From positions 3,844,001 through 3,908,000 of the forward strand of contig NW_027331831.1 in assembly GCF_033568475.1 (NCBI RefSeq): a stretch of DNA of 64,000 bases, in the 5' to 3' direction. The position numbers were made by a program, and so were the translations under genes. The first letter of the stretch is position 1. Each line of letters opens with the position of its first letter. This document shows, piece by piece, positions 43,756-60,404 of the stretch. This stretch comes from Henckelia pumila (lineage: Eukaryota > Streptophyta > Magnoliopsida > Lamiales > Gesneriaceae). The notes under the pieces were generated by a model. It searched no databases. It was not told the DNA's origin and worked only from the letters and a program-made list of their open reading frames with translations.

Positions 43756-46117
43756 ATGACTGTTGCTAAGCAATTGGTCTCTGTGCGGCCGGAGGAGCTC
43801 AGATTTCAATGTACCTTTTTTTCCTTTTTCATTACGATTATTATTTGGTTTCCCTTCTTGTTATTATTATTATTATTATGAACTAATTATTTAGTTAATT
43901 CTTAGGGAATATTATTCATGGACATGCTACATGTTGCATGAAAATATTTAGGACGTGCAATTAGTCGAGCTAACTAGTTTTTCGTGATCCATTCGGTTCG
44001 AGTTCGGTTATCGTGGTGTTCGATATATTACATGTTCTTTGAAAATTCTTGAACGGTTTCGTGATCTTTATTATTGTTATTATTGTTATTCGTAGATTCG
44101 AATATGTGTGTGTGTGTGTGTTTTTGTATATGTTGATTAAATATTGGACAATTTGAAAAACTTGTGTTTATGACTTATCGATTATCGGTTTTTTTTGTGG
44201 GGTCATTTTATCAGTTGAATTGGAGCAACAAAGTTATTGCGATCTTAAAGTTACAAACAACACAGAGAACAATGTTGCATTCAAGGTATTATAAATTTAT
44301 ATATGATTCGTGTTCAATTTTTCGTGTGTAGAAATTATTTTATCCTCAATCCATGAAATTTATTTAAAATTTGGTTTAGGTGAAAACAACCTCTCCAAAA
44401 AAATATTACGTGAGACCAAACACTGGTGTAATTCATCCATGGGATTCGTGTGTCATAAGAGGTGATTTTTCTCATTACCATTTTACACTTCGCTAAAGCC
44501 TGAATTAAGGATCTGTGTAATATAATTACATGTGGATTAATTTATGATAAAATTTTGGAAAGGATTTTAAGGTTGAATATTTGACTTTTGTAGCTATGTT
44601 TGTGTCAATCATATATACATAATTGATTCAAAGCGAACAAGGATAAGAAATAAGGGTCTCGTAATAAATTCTTGATGTTAATACATTAAATGAATGACAA
44701 CAAATGTAAAAATTTTGGCATCAAAATGGTTTCAAAAGCTATATGATGATTGTTTGTGTATGTATAATATAATGTTGATGTTTTTGTTCAGTTACTCTTC
44801 AAGCTCAGAAGGAGTATCCTCCAGAAATGCAATGTAAAGATAAGTTTCTCCTTCAAAGCACAGTCGTGCCTCCAAATACAGAAGTGGATGATCTTCCACA
44901 AGATACTGTAAGTACCTAATTCCGCCAATCGAACTGTTTTGCTCGACTGAAGTTGTCCGGTTCATCATCCATTTTTGAGTACATGAGCTAGTTTTTGCAA
45001 TGGGAATTTTGAAGTGGAGTTTTGTTGCAACAGTTCAACAAGGAGGGTGCAAAACCATTAGAGGAATGCAAGCTTAGAGTTGTGTACATGCCTCCTCACA
45101 CGTCTTCTGATAAATTGGATGATGGAATTAAACAAAACAATCCAGTAAGTTCAAATAATCTTTTTTTTTTATCACCTGAGAACGCATAGCTGCCATCATT
45201 CGGTAGACAATGAGTAGACTTCGGGGCTAACGCAATAGCTTACAAATCATGCTAACCAATGCGATCAGCTCGCCCGAAATGGGGTTGGTAAGGAGACTCA
45301 AACTTCTGACCATTAGTCAAACGTTCACTTACTCCACCAACTCGGACACCCCTTTAAAGACAAATTACCTATCTTTTGAACTCATGCCTTCTTGTCTTGA
45401 TCAATTACACATATAATCTCTTGAAACACGGTTTGATTATATATCTAATTCTAAACAATAATGAGGGTGTTCCCAAGTGATTAACTAGTCATGTCTTCAC
45501 TTCAAAGGTGGGCAATGAAAAATTATCCACAGTAAGTAACAACCAGACTAACCAGTAAGCCTCATAAGAGCATCACAATATTCATCCCAATTCTGGTGTC
45601 TACAAATTCTCCATCAAATTATTCATCTAATTCCCAAGTAGAACTTACCATATAATTTATAGCATTGATAGGTACTCAGATGGGAGCTGATTAATTTGTG
45701 GTAATCATGGTGTGCAGGATCAGGTTTTGCAACGGCTTCAGGATGAGAGGGATAAAGCCGTTAGACAAACTCAACAGCTCCAGCAAGACCTGGTTTGTAC
45801 TATAATACTCCTGTTGTATAAGAGTAACATATATACTACCTGGGATTTTTCCAAGAGGCAGAGAATGTTATGCATATACAAGTTTTCTACATATATATTT
45901 TTTCGAAAGGGCGAAATTCATTTTCATATCAAGAACAGATGATTGTATTTGAGCCTTGCCGCTTCATCTTCTTAACTTGCAGGAAATTCTTAAGAGACAA
46001 AGAAATCGGGGAAGTGTTGAAGGGTTCTCCTTCAAATTTTTGCTGCTTGTGGGACTCATAGGGATCACAGCAGGATTCCTTTTAAAGTTACTGCTGTCTA
46101 CACCTTCCACAGATTAA
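43756..46117 (+). CDS. VAP27: VAP27-type vesicle-associated membrane protein (MSP domain)
   Basis: Seven exons: 43756-43810, 44215-44285, 44380-44461, 44792-44907, 45034-45144, 45718-45792 and 45983-46117. All have GT-AG borders and phases that fit, 214 residues. Residues about 7-125 form the major sperm protein domain: LVSVRPEELRFQFELEQQS, VTNNTENNVAFKVKTTSPKK, YYVRPNTGVIHPWDSC and LEECKLRVVYMPP. The KTTSPKKYYVRPN segment is the FFAT-peptide-binding surface of the family. Residues about 145-178 form a coiled coil (LQRLQDERDKAVRQTQQL). Residues about 189-208 form a C-terminal membrane anchor (FLLLVGLIGITAGFLLKLLL), with only a short tail after it. Such proteins sit in the ER membrane and tether it to the plasma membrane, endosomes and cytoskeleton. 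The gene is convergent with the CDC7 gene downstream. Confidence 0.95.
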
Positions 46118-46995
46118 AACAAAATCTCACCTTAATTGTTTGGATCATGTGGTAGTCACCCTGTGAAAAAAGATCAATGGGTCTGATCGAACAATCATTT
46201 TTTTATTTAGTTTATCCACATATACTTTTTCATATTGGCAAATTCTGTAACCAACTTTTCCAAAATGTAATACACAGCATATAATGAAATATTATTCTCA
46301 CCTGGACGATCTCAAAAGCATATCGGTGTTAGTTGATTTGCGAGGTCTAGACGCAGAGGAATCAATCGGTGTTCTTTGGTGCTGAACAAGCGACACCCAT
46401 ATATGGCAAGCCATTGACATAGGAAACCATGTTCTTAGGTTTTCTTTTCTCAAGAGTTTGTTGCAACTAGTATGACTGAAGTTATCAAAAATCTTATCAA
46501 TGAACTTGGCAGGTTCGTAAGTCATATCTACTGATCTACATAAAATCTCACTTTCAGAAATAAATCTCATGAAAACTTGTAACTATACGCTCCATTAACA
46601 TGATAAACGTGGAAAATTTATGCACGCTCTATGCAATATCCCAGAACACCATTCAGTTTGAAAGAATAGAAGTATAAGCATGAATCAACGATGGGAACAT
46701 AAATTATACATATTATGAAGCATTAGATCAAACCAAGGAATCTAGAACAAAAAAGAATCTCACATTTGAGAAAATTATAAATTATAAATAAAGAAAAAAT
46801 TCAAACTTTTATTACAGAGGACAGTGGAGAAATCGCTGAAAGACCAACTAAACAGTTACTTGTCCATACATATTGGAGAAACAGAGTTGGTACAGGGAAT
46901 GAACAGATTTAGAATTACAGTCTACAAACAATTTCTACATATAATAGAACAACACATGGTAAGTAAATTTACAACAAAACATTCACAAAAATGTT
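46118..46995. other. 3' regions of VAP27 and CDC7-like genes
   Basis: Convergent genes end here. The DNA is AT-rich with no further gene. The minus-strand frame at 46298-46570 has no family content and no support as an exon. Confidence 0.55.
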
Positions 46996-53282
<6,287 letters not shown>

Positions 53283-54582
53283 AATTATCAAGATCAGCAA
53301 GCATTCAACAAAAAATGCATAAGCGATAACATTTTCTAATCTAGGGTTCCTTTTCCTGTGAGAAGAGAGAAGAAGCGGGAAATTGAAACTGCACTGCAGC
53401 GGGTGTTGAGATTTGGCACGTGATCATTTCCCGCCAATATCCAAATTTAATTTATTTAATAAAAACTAAATTATGGTTTATTTTATCGGTAAATTAGAGG
53501 TAAATCCCCAAACACAAAGGTATTTTGCTTTCCAATCCCCATGCCAGTAGATTTCCATTTTCAGTACCTGACCCATGTTCATGTTTTGTTTCAGCTCCCC
53601 ATTTGCCCCGAAATTACCCATATACCCTTTTTTAAAAAAATATATTTTATATATGTTAAATAATAACAAAAGATAAAAGGGCAAAGCAGAAGAAGTCGAT
53701 CCATCCTTTCTCCCTTTCTTCTTCACCGGGCCTAATCTGCGTATGGTCTTTTGCGCATCCGAGATTTAGTCAACAAATTTGGCGTGGAAGATGATGAAAA
53801 AGTCGCCTAAACCCAAGAAGTCGAAGAACATAAAAAGGGCAAAGCAAAAGAAGTCGAGCATTGATCCTCCAGATTTGAAATCGAAAAGAGCTTCACAATG
53901 TAATATTTTTTGGAATCCATTTCAGTAATTCTTTTCTATTCTATTTTGTTATTATTGGTTGTTGTTGATATTACTTTTTTTTTTTCGTATGCTAAATCTT
54001 AATCCCTAAATTCTAGGTTTTTTGTTGTTCATTCGCTTACAGATCATTCGAATTGTAGGGTTTTTTTCTTGTTCATCCGGTTACAGTTAATTTGTTTTAA
54101 TATTAAACTGAGTGTTTATTCTTCCTGATGAAATATAAAAAATTATGTTTTAGTGGAGAAAATATTTTTATGTGGGGCAAAAACCACACCCCTGTTTCCT
54201 GTTAGAAAGAATTATGGCGGGTAGTATCTTAAATTCTCTACGTCGGTTACCTAATTTTGAATGTTAACTTTCGACATCGGTGTATTGAAATGAAACTTGT
54301 ATATTTATTTATTTAGATTGAATTGAGTATTCGAAATGCTTATATAATTATAAGCTGGATTTAAAAATCAATGTAACAATGATTGAAATAGAGATTTTTA
54401 TCACTTAATTAAATGGTTTTACATTTGGTAATGAAAATGTGATGATCATATCTATATTTTTGTGTGTTTGTGATTTATATGTAAGTTATTTTTTGTTTGT
54501 TTGTGATTTATATGGCAAAATTTTTTTTATCGCAGTTCTTGATCATATTATGGTTTATTAATAATTTTGTATATATATATAT
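53283..54582. other. Leader of CDC7 and upstream part of the Ulp1-like locus
   Basis: CDC7 promoter and leader to about 53480. A plus-strand Lys-rich mini-frame at 53791-53899 (MMKKSPKPKKSKNIKRAKQ and onward) ends in GTAATA. It could be a first exon of the Ulp1-like gene, but no acceptor keeps the frame into 54583. The DNA between is T-rich and intron-like. Confidence 0.45.
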
Positions 54583-57500
54583 ATGAGTTCAGGAACGACA
54601 GTGGAAGAGAACGTTGTTGATGAAGGACAAAACAAGAGAAGTACGAAACTGTACTGTAGTCGATGCTCACCCACTTGTTTTAAAGATGCGATGACAGAAC
54701 TAAAACCAATTCTAGGACAAAAACAATGGATTAGGATAAATGAGACTCCTTTTGCTAATTGGGTTGACATTCCCGAACTCGCTGTTAGTAGTCGTAGAGT
54801 TGATTTCATATTGAATAGATTTCAGATTGAATCATGTTCTTTGACTGTGGGTGATGGTATTATGATTCCCTTTTCTCCAGAAGAGTTTTCTATTATTTTT
54901 GGATTGCATCATATTGGGCAGCCTATAGACTTGGATCTAAGAATGGATTCTATGTTTGTGGCTCGTCAATTTGGAGGTCAAGTTGGAAAAGCAAAGCGAG
55001 CGACAATATATAAAAAACTTATTTCTCTTGCAGGCAGTGATGATGACTTAGAAGTTGATGATTTTGTTCGGCTTTACATTTTGTTCATCTTCAACTCCAT
55101 AATATTTTCCACCGGAAATTATTTTTACCCCGAGTTTTATATTTCCTTACCTGGACAATCTTACCACATTCTTTGAATATGCTTGGGGAGATGCCGCGTT
55201 TTGATTTATTCAGAGAGAAATACGCAAAACTGGAAGTAAAACTTATTTCGATGGATGCACTGTTGGATTAATGGTGCGTATTTTGTTACTTTAGCTATTA
55301 TTGTATTGTTTTATCGATTAATTGACTATTATTTAATTTGGTTTAGGCTTGGGTGTACGAGAGAATGCCTTCTCTAGGTGTACGACGTAGTTTAGAAATG
55401 TTCCCTCGCTTGTTTCGGTGGATGGACAGCAAAATCCCATTGAACGAGGAAAAAGCTGAATTATTGCTGAAATCCATAGATTCAACGAAGGTAATTGTTT
55501 GATATAATGAATTGAATTGCTCATTTCAATTTCATGGTTTCACTGACAACATTTTTTGTGATTTTATAATTTTACAGGTCTTGCCGATATATCTTTTTCC
55601 TGAGGAGAAGAAATTGGACGTAAGTAGTTTGACCTTTTGCCAAATACTTTTTTTGGAATATGGATAATTGACTGAAAAGTTCAAACCATTAATTAATAGT
55701 TTACTCAACCATAGGTGTTGAAAGTGGCTGACGGTACTACCGATGTAGTAAGATCAGAAGTTGTGAGAAAAAAAGTTGTTGTGAGTAATAATCGAATGTG
55801 TTTTGAATTAGGATGTGGTAGTGTTAGGCGTCGTAGGAAGACAAAGATTGTGATTGAAAAAAAAATGATGGATGTTGGAGCATAATTTAAATTGCAGAGC
55901 AAAAATGAAGTTGGATTTGTGACCAAAGAAGATGATCCTATTGAGAGAAATGATGGGCATGAGAATACTGAGACAAATGAGGAGAATGAGAATATGAAGA
56001 GAGATAAGAATTTTGAGAGAAATGTTGAGGATGATAATATAGAGAACAGTCAAGGTAATGTGCATATTTTCAGAAACGAGGATGAAGAGAATATTGAAAA
56101 AAATGAGAAAGAAATGATTGAAGCTGTTGGAAATTCATATGAGATTGGATCGTCTAATGACCATGACAATTACAGTGATCTTAATTTGGTGGTGCAAAAT
56201 GTTATAAACGAAATTAAGAATGATGTGGGATTTGATAAAAATGATGGAACAGTTGAGAAAAGGAAAAGTGTGAGTTGTGTTGGTACCAGTAAAGCAGAGA
56301 TCATGACCAGCTTTCAATCGTCAATTGTGTATACAGTAAGAACAAGGGTTGACCGCAAGAAGAAAAGAAAAGCTTCGATCTTTGTGACGCCGCCCAGTTC
56401 ATCGCCAAGACCTAAGAGAAAGGGTCAAAAACGGGTTTGAAATTCTCTTCATCCTTTATATTTTGGTTTTATGTATTTCCACACACTGACAATTTTTTGT
56501 TCTTTCCTATTGCGGTTCATAGTGTATTCGTTTGAAGGAAAAGTGCATTGTAGATGTTGATGAGAATGCTAAGAGTCCAATGAAAGATGATCTACATAAA
56601 TTCAAAGGTAGGACCGATTACTGTGGACATGAGGAAGCAAGTGATGAAGAGAAACAAATTTTGACACAATGTCTTTCGATGGAGGAATTGGAGTACGCTT
56701 ATATTTAATGATTTTTTTCATAACTATTGTTGAATTTATAGATTCAGAAAACATTAACTTTTTGTTTTTTATGTAGTGTCGTAATTTGGGAAGACGAAAG
56801 TATTATGTTAGATGGTCGAAAATTTTGCCACTTTGTCTTTGGCCAACCCGTTGATTTCGAAATCATAAATGTTTATATGCAAATTATGCAAGCAAAAAGT
56901 AAGGAATATGGATCTGAAATATATTGTGTGGACACAATGGTTCAGGTTCGTCTTTGCACCCCGATTATGTACGTTTTATTGTCTTTTTTGACCAAATAAG
57001 AAGTATGATATTTTTGCAATCTTTGTTCTGCAGAGAGAAATTTTGAATAGACTGAAAGAATATGGGAGTAGACGTAAGTTGCGGAGCGGTGATTACGGAG
57101 ATTTTATTGCAAGCTTGACATCTGCGACTAGGGAAAGATTGAAGCACTTAAACGAGGAGCTATTTACAAGATGCAAGTACATCATTTTTCCATTGAACGA
57201 TAGGTGGCATTGGTTTCTGCTTGTGTATAAAACTGCAGAAGGTGTGTTCAGTATATGGAATTCCTTGCATGATCCATACGCATCTGGCACCACAAATGTT
57301 TTTGTGAGTATTAGTACGACCCTATTTTAATGTTTAAATATAATATTAAGAATGAAATCTTGTAACTTTTAAATTTTGATAGGTATCATTTTTTTTCTGG
57401 ATACATGCGGTTCCAACCTGGTTTTGTCTTAGCCAATGAGGAAGTGGTGATAGAAAAGTGTCGCGATCAAGGTCCAACACTTGAGTGTGGTGTCTATGCA

Positions 57501-57638
57501 CTTATGTGGACCGAATGCTTGGCTAAAGACACAGAGGAAATCTGGGCGTATCAAAGGGATGTGAATATGAATGCTTATCGAGCTCGTGTTGCAGCTACCA
57601 TTTTATCCGATAAGAAAGGATTGTTGAAAACCATTTAA
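54583..57638 (+). pseudogene. Ulp1/C48 cysteine protease-like gene with DUF1985-like N-terminus, damaged
   Basis: Exon-like blocks with GT-AG borders: 54583-55273, 55347-55490, 55578-55619, 55715-55780, 55898-56434, 56523-56692, 56777-56945, 57034-57303 and 57383-57638. The N-terminal part (WVDIPELAVSSRRVDFIL, FSPEEFSIIFGLHHIG) resembles the domain found before Ulp1 in plant transposon-derived genes. The middle is highly charged (Asn/Glu repeats, then KKKRKASIF). The C-terminus is the C48 fold: His in RWHWFLLV (57208), then IWNSL, Gln 57468 and Cys in LECGVYALMW (57486). The catalytic Asp position is Asn (57259-57261). Lesions: a frameshift at about 55130-55150, TGA at 55202-55204, and an extra base near the T-run at 57388-57396. 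Canonical introns suggest host-like expression in the past. It may be a domesticated or captured SUMO-protease gene. Confidence 0.75.
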
Positions 57639-58057
57639 CTTGTTTGTTATGTTGGTGGTGATTAAGTTTGGATAATTTTGTTGGTTGAAAACTTACACAT
57701 ATTTTGAAAGACAAATCCTTGTAATTGTGGTTAATGATTATGTTTTGATGCGAAGTTCTTTTTTGAAATGGTAATTCCAAGTCATTTTCCTATTTATGTC
57801 GTACATTTGTGACATTTATGTAGTTACACGATAGAGTTATGTAACGACAATTGACAAGTTAATCAAAGTACAAAATTGAGTAATTTCGGTACAATTATAT
57901 CATAATAAGGTACATAACTAGCTGAATAATAAATACATTTTAGAAGTATCCTGACTTGTTACATCAGCCGCTATAAGCAAAAACTTAATTGAAGATGCGA
58001 ACTAAACAAAAAAAAACTCATGTTTATGAGTTTAGACCCCAGTATTCATAATTTAAG
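57639..58057. other. Spacer before the palindrome array
   Basis: 3' flank of the Ulp1-like locus, AT-rich. The word AGATGCGAACT occurs at about 57993 and again at 58057, just before the array, and may mark its edge. Confidence 0.45.
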
Positions 58058-58492
58058 ATGCGAACTCCAGGTTCAGCAGATGCTCTAAAACAAGCCGCAT
58101 ATGCGGTGATTCATTCGTTTTATTCCCTGCAACCTCACGCAGATGCGTGTGTTTTTTCCGCAGATGCGCCCCTAGCTTCTTCAATTCTCTGCCTGCTTCC
58201 GCTTATGCACCATATTTTCATGCATATGCGGTCATTTGTATCTTCAATTCTCTGCCATTTACCGCATCTGCACTTTCTTTTACCGCATATGCGTTCCTTG
58301 TTTACCAAGATCTCTGCCCTTTGCCGCTTCTGCACAGATTTCTCATGCATATGCGCCCCTAGCTTCTTCAATTCTCTGCCTGTTTTCGCTTCTGCACCAT
58401 ATTTTAATGCATATGCGGTAATTTGTATCTTCAATTCTCTGCCATTTACCGCATCTGCACTTTCTTTTACCGCATATGCGTTCCTTGTTCAT
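58058..58492. repeat. Array of CGCATATGCG / CGCATCTGCG-type palindromes, left end
   Basis: About 13 short CpG-containing near-palindromes, e.g. CCGCATATGCGG, CACGCAGATGCGTG, ACCGCATCTGCAC and CCGCTTCTGCAC, are spaced by 15-45 bp. Part of the array (from about 58164) is repeated at a 187-bp offset (from 58351), sharing ATGCGCCCCTAGCTTCTTCA. The plus-strand frame at 58058-58681 and the minus-strand frame at 58135-58434 are translations of the repeats. The DNA from 58493 to 58807 is AT-rich and non-coding. Confidence 0.85.
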
Positions 58493-58807
58493 CTTTACAG
58501 TTGTTTTATCTTTTCCAGTTCACAATTTGTCAAATATTCGGATACTCATGTAATCCATAAAAATATATTTCATCATTGTTCGTTCATTCCATTTCTTTTC
58601 ATGACTTTGTATTTACAACTAACAACAACTTCACTCGACAAACAAAACAAAAATACAAACTTAAAACTCCACACAAACTGAACTCAACTCAAACATACTC
58701 ACTTTCATAAAATCTAAATCACCCCCCCAAACTTAAACCAAATCATTGTCCCGAATGATTTAAATCAGTAAACAGAACAAGGGACATGTACCTCTCGGTA
58801 CCGAGCA

Positions 58808-59941
58808 TTAGGACTCGGTACCATCATCGTCAGACTCGTCATTTGAAGACCATGGTGGTGGCGGTGGATATGGCACATTGGTAGGAGGGAAATTCTGAGC
58901 GAGTGCCGCATTAAAATCATGCACATATGCCATGTGCTCTCGCATTCTCTTCCATTTCTTATGCATTTGCCTTTCCAAAGCATCGAAGCGGCCAGAATAG
59001 TCACTTCCTTGAGCAGCATGTGAAGGAAGTGCTGTTGACGGATGAATCAGTGGAGGGGCAGGCTCAGACGGCTGTGGTGGGGGCTGTGCAATATCTGTCT
59101 GCTGTATCTGCTTATGTTTATCCCTTTTCAATGGCCCGACAAGAACAATAGGAGCACGAGTAGGATGAAGTTGCTCAGTGGCATCCCAAGTCACTCCAGC
59201 ATAACAACAAAGATCCGTAATCAATGAAACATGGACTAAGCTGCTAAGATGAGATTTTTTACTAGTAGCGTAAATGGATTGCTGAAGCACTTTACCCGCA
59301 TTAACGGTCCTTCCTGTGACTATGCAGTACACCAAACTAGCCCTTTCCACCGTAATTTCAAAAGTGTGACCCGATGGCAACATGCGTGCGGCGACAAACT
59401 CATGCCAATTATTGGCGTCCCGATTAAGAAATCTGGAGTACAATGTAATAGGGACACCTTTCTTATTCAATTTCCATTCGGCACCCTCAATACAAAGTGC
59501 CTGTAGCACGGCAGCGGCTGGGAACTCATTCTCAGTGAAAAGCTGATAATCGTCAAATGCAACGTTCGACATTTGATACATGGCGTTGATAGTTTGATCA
59601 TCAAACGCCACCATTTTACCTCGCACTTTCACTTTGTATTCATCATGTTTCACCATTAGATTGGCATAGAACTCCCGAACAATAGACATGACAGCCTCGG
59701 AAGGTTGTTTGACGAATGCTTGCCAATTACGTCGCCGTGCTTCAATCAAAGTTTTAGCGTTTAAGTCCCTCATATCCATTCCCCGCTCCTTATGCATACT
59801 TTTGAGCAACAATTCAACAAAATTTGCCACCGCGACAGCATTCCAAAACCTATTTTTATCAAAAGATGGTTGTCCCGAAGACGACGAGGCCGATCCTTTT
59901 CCTTTTGTTTTTGGTGGCATCCTTACACTCAATTCAACCAA
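58808..59941 (-). CDS. 'Putative plant transposon protein' domain ORF
   Basis: An intact 377-codon frame. Starts at 59941 (MVELSVR) and 59920 (MPPKTKGKGSASSS) are both possible, and the second looks more natural. Residues about 75-260 match the plant transposon protein domain: SIVREFYANL, KVKVRGKMVAFDDQTINAMYQM, LYSRFLNRDANNWHEFVAARML, then FEITVERASLVYCIVTGRTV and LITDLCCYAGV. A Pro-rich linker follows, then a basic helix (FDALERQMHKKWKRMREHM), and it ends with an acidic tail (SSNDESDDDGTES). The domain is common in retrotransposon third ORFs and in unclassified elements, and its biochemical role is not known. The same core occurs in the copia third ORF at 3143-4360. The ORF lies between two palindrome arrays and next to a 314-bp tandem array, and is the only intact gene of the block. 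Confidence 0.75.
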   Translation of the reverse strand: MVELSVRMPPKTKGKGSASSSSGQPSFDKNRFWNAVAVANFVELLLKSMHKERGMDMRDLNAKTLIEARRRNWQAFVKQPSEAVMSIVREFYANLMVKHDEYKVKVRGKMVAFDDQTINAMYQMSNVAFDDYQLFTENEFPAAAVLQALCIEGAEWKLNKKGVPITLYSRFLNRDANNWHEFVAARMLPSGHTFEITVERASLVYCIVTGRTVNAGKVLQQSIYATSKKSHLSSLVHVSLITDLCCYAGVTWDATEQLHPTRAPIVLVGPLKRDKHKQIQQTDIAQPPPQPSEPAPPLIHPSTALPSHAAQGSDYSGRFDALERQMHKKWKRMREHMAYVHDFNAALAQNFPPTNVPYPPPPPWSSNDESDDDGTES

Positions 59942-60404
59942 TTATCACAAAATAACCCACTAATCACAAGCAACAAGTGCACAATAAATATTTCAACAAC
60001 TCAGCCCCTTCACACTCTCTTACACAATTTATCAAACACCTTGTGTACGTAAGGCTAACTATATTTTCCTTCACAATTACTCAATAACAATTCAAGCAAC
60101 CTAAGAGGGATAGCCAAGTACGTACCTACTTCGATGTAGTACACTCGGGCAAAGGCAGAGGCAATTCGGAGACTTTTGTGTAGAGTTTTCACACGATGGC
60201 TTCGACCGGAGAGAGTGAAGTATTGCAATTGTCAAGTTTGATTACGGAATAATTCTTGAGCACTGGCCGGACCGTGAGCTTGGCAAGAGTAGATCACACT
60301 TTTGAGGATATTGGGGGCGTGAAGGTGGAGTTAGGGATTTTAAAAGTGAAGATGGCCGCTTCTACGGAATTTTGTACCAGAAAATAAAGAACAATTAAAT
60401 TTGC
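59942..60404. other. Presumed leader of the transposon-protein ORF
   Basis: No gene. AC-rich leader-like DNA near 59942-60060, then a less AT-rich part to 60370 that ends at the tandem array. No palindromes of either kind occur here. Confidence 0.4.

Noticed and set aside
46298-46570. 90-codon minus-strand frame after the CDC7 stop
   Set aside because: No domain, no splice link to the CDC7 gene, and it lies in the 3' region of two convergent genes.
53791-53899. Lys-rich mini-frame as first exon of the Ulp1-like gene
   Set aside because: The donor is plausible, but joining it to the acceptor before 54590 makes a TGA at the junction. Left as a possible leader only.
58058-58681. 207-codon plus-strand frame with repeated AYAV/SLPFTA peptides
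   Set aside because: Repeats follow the palindrome array and its 187-bp duplication. There is no start context or domain.
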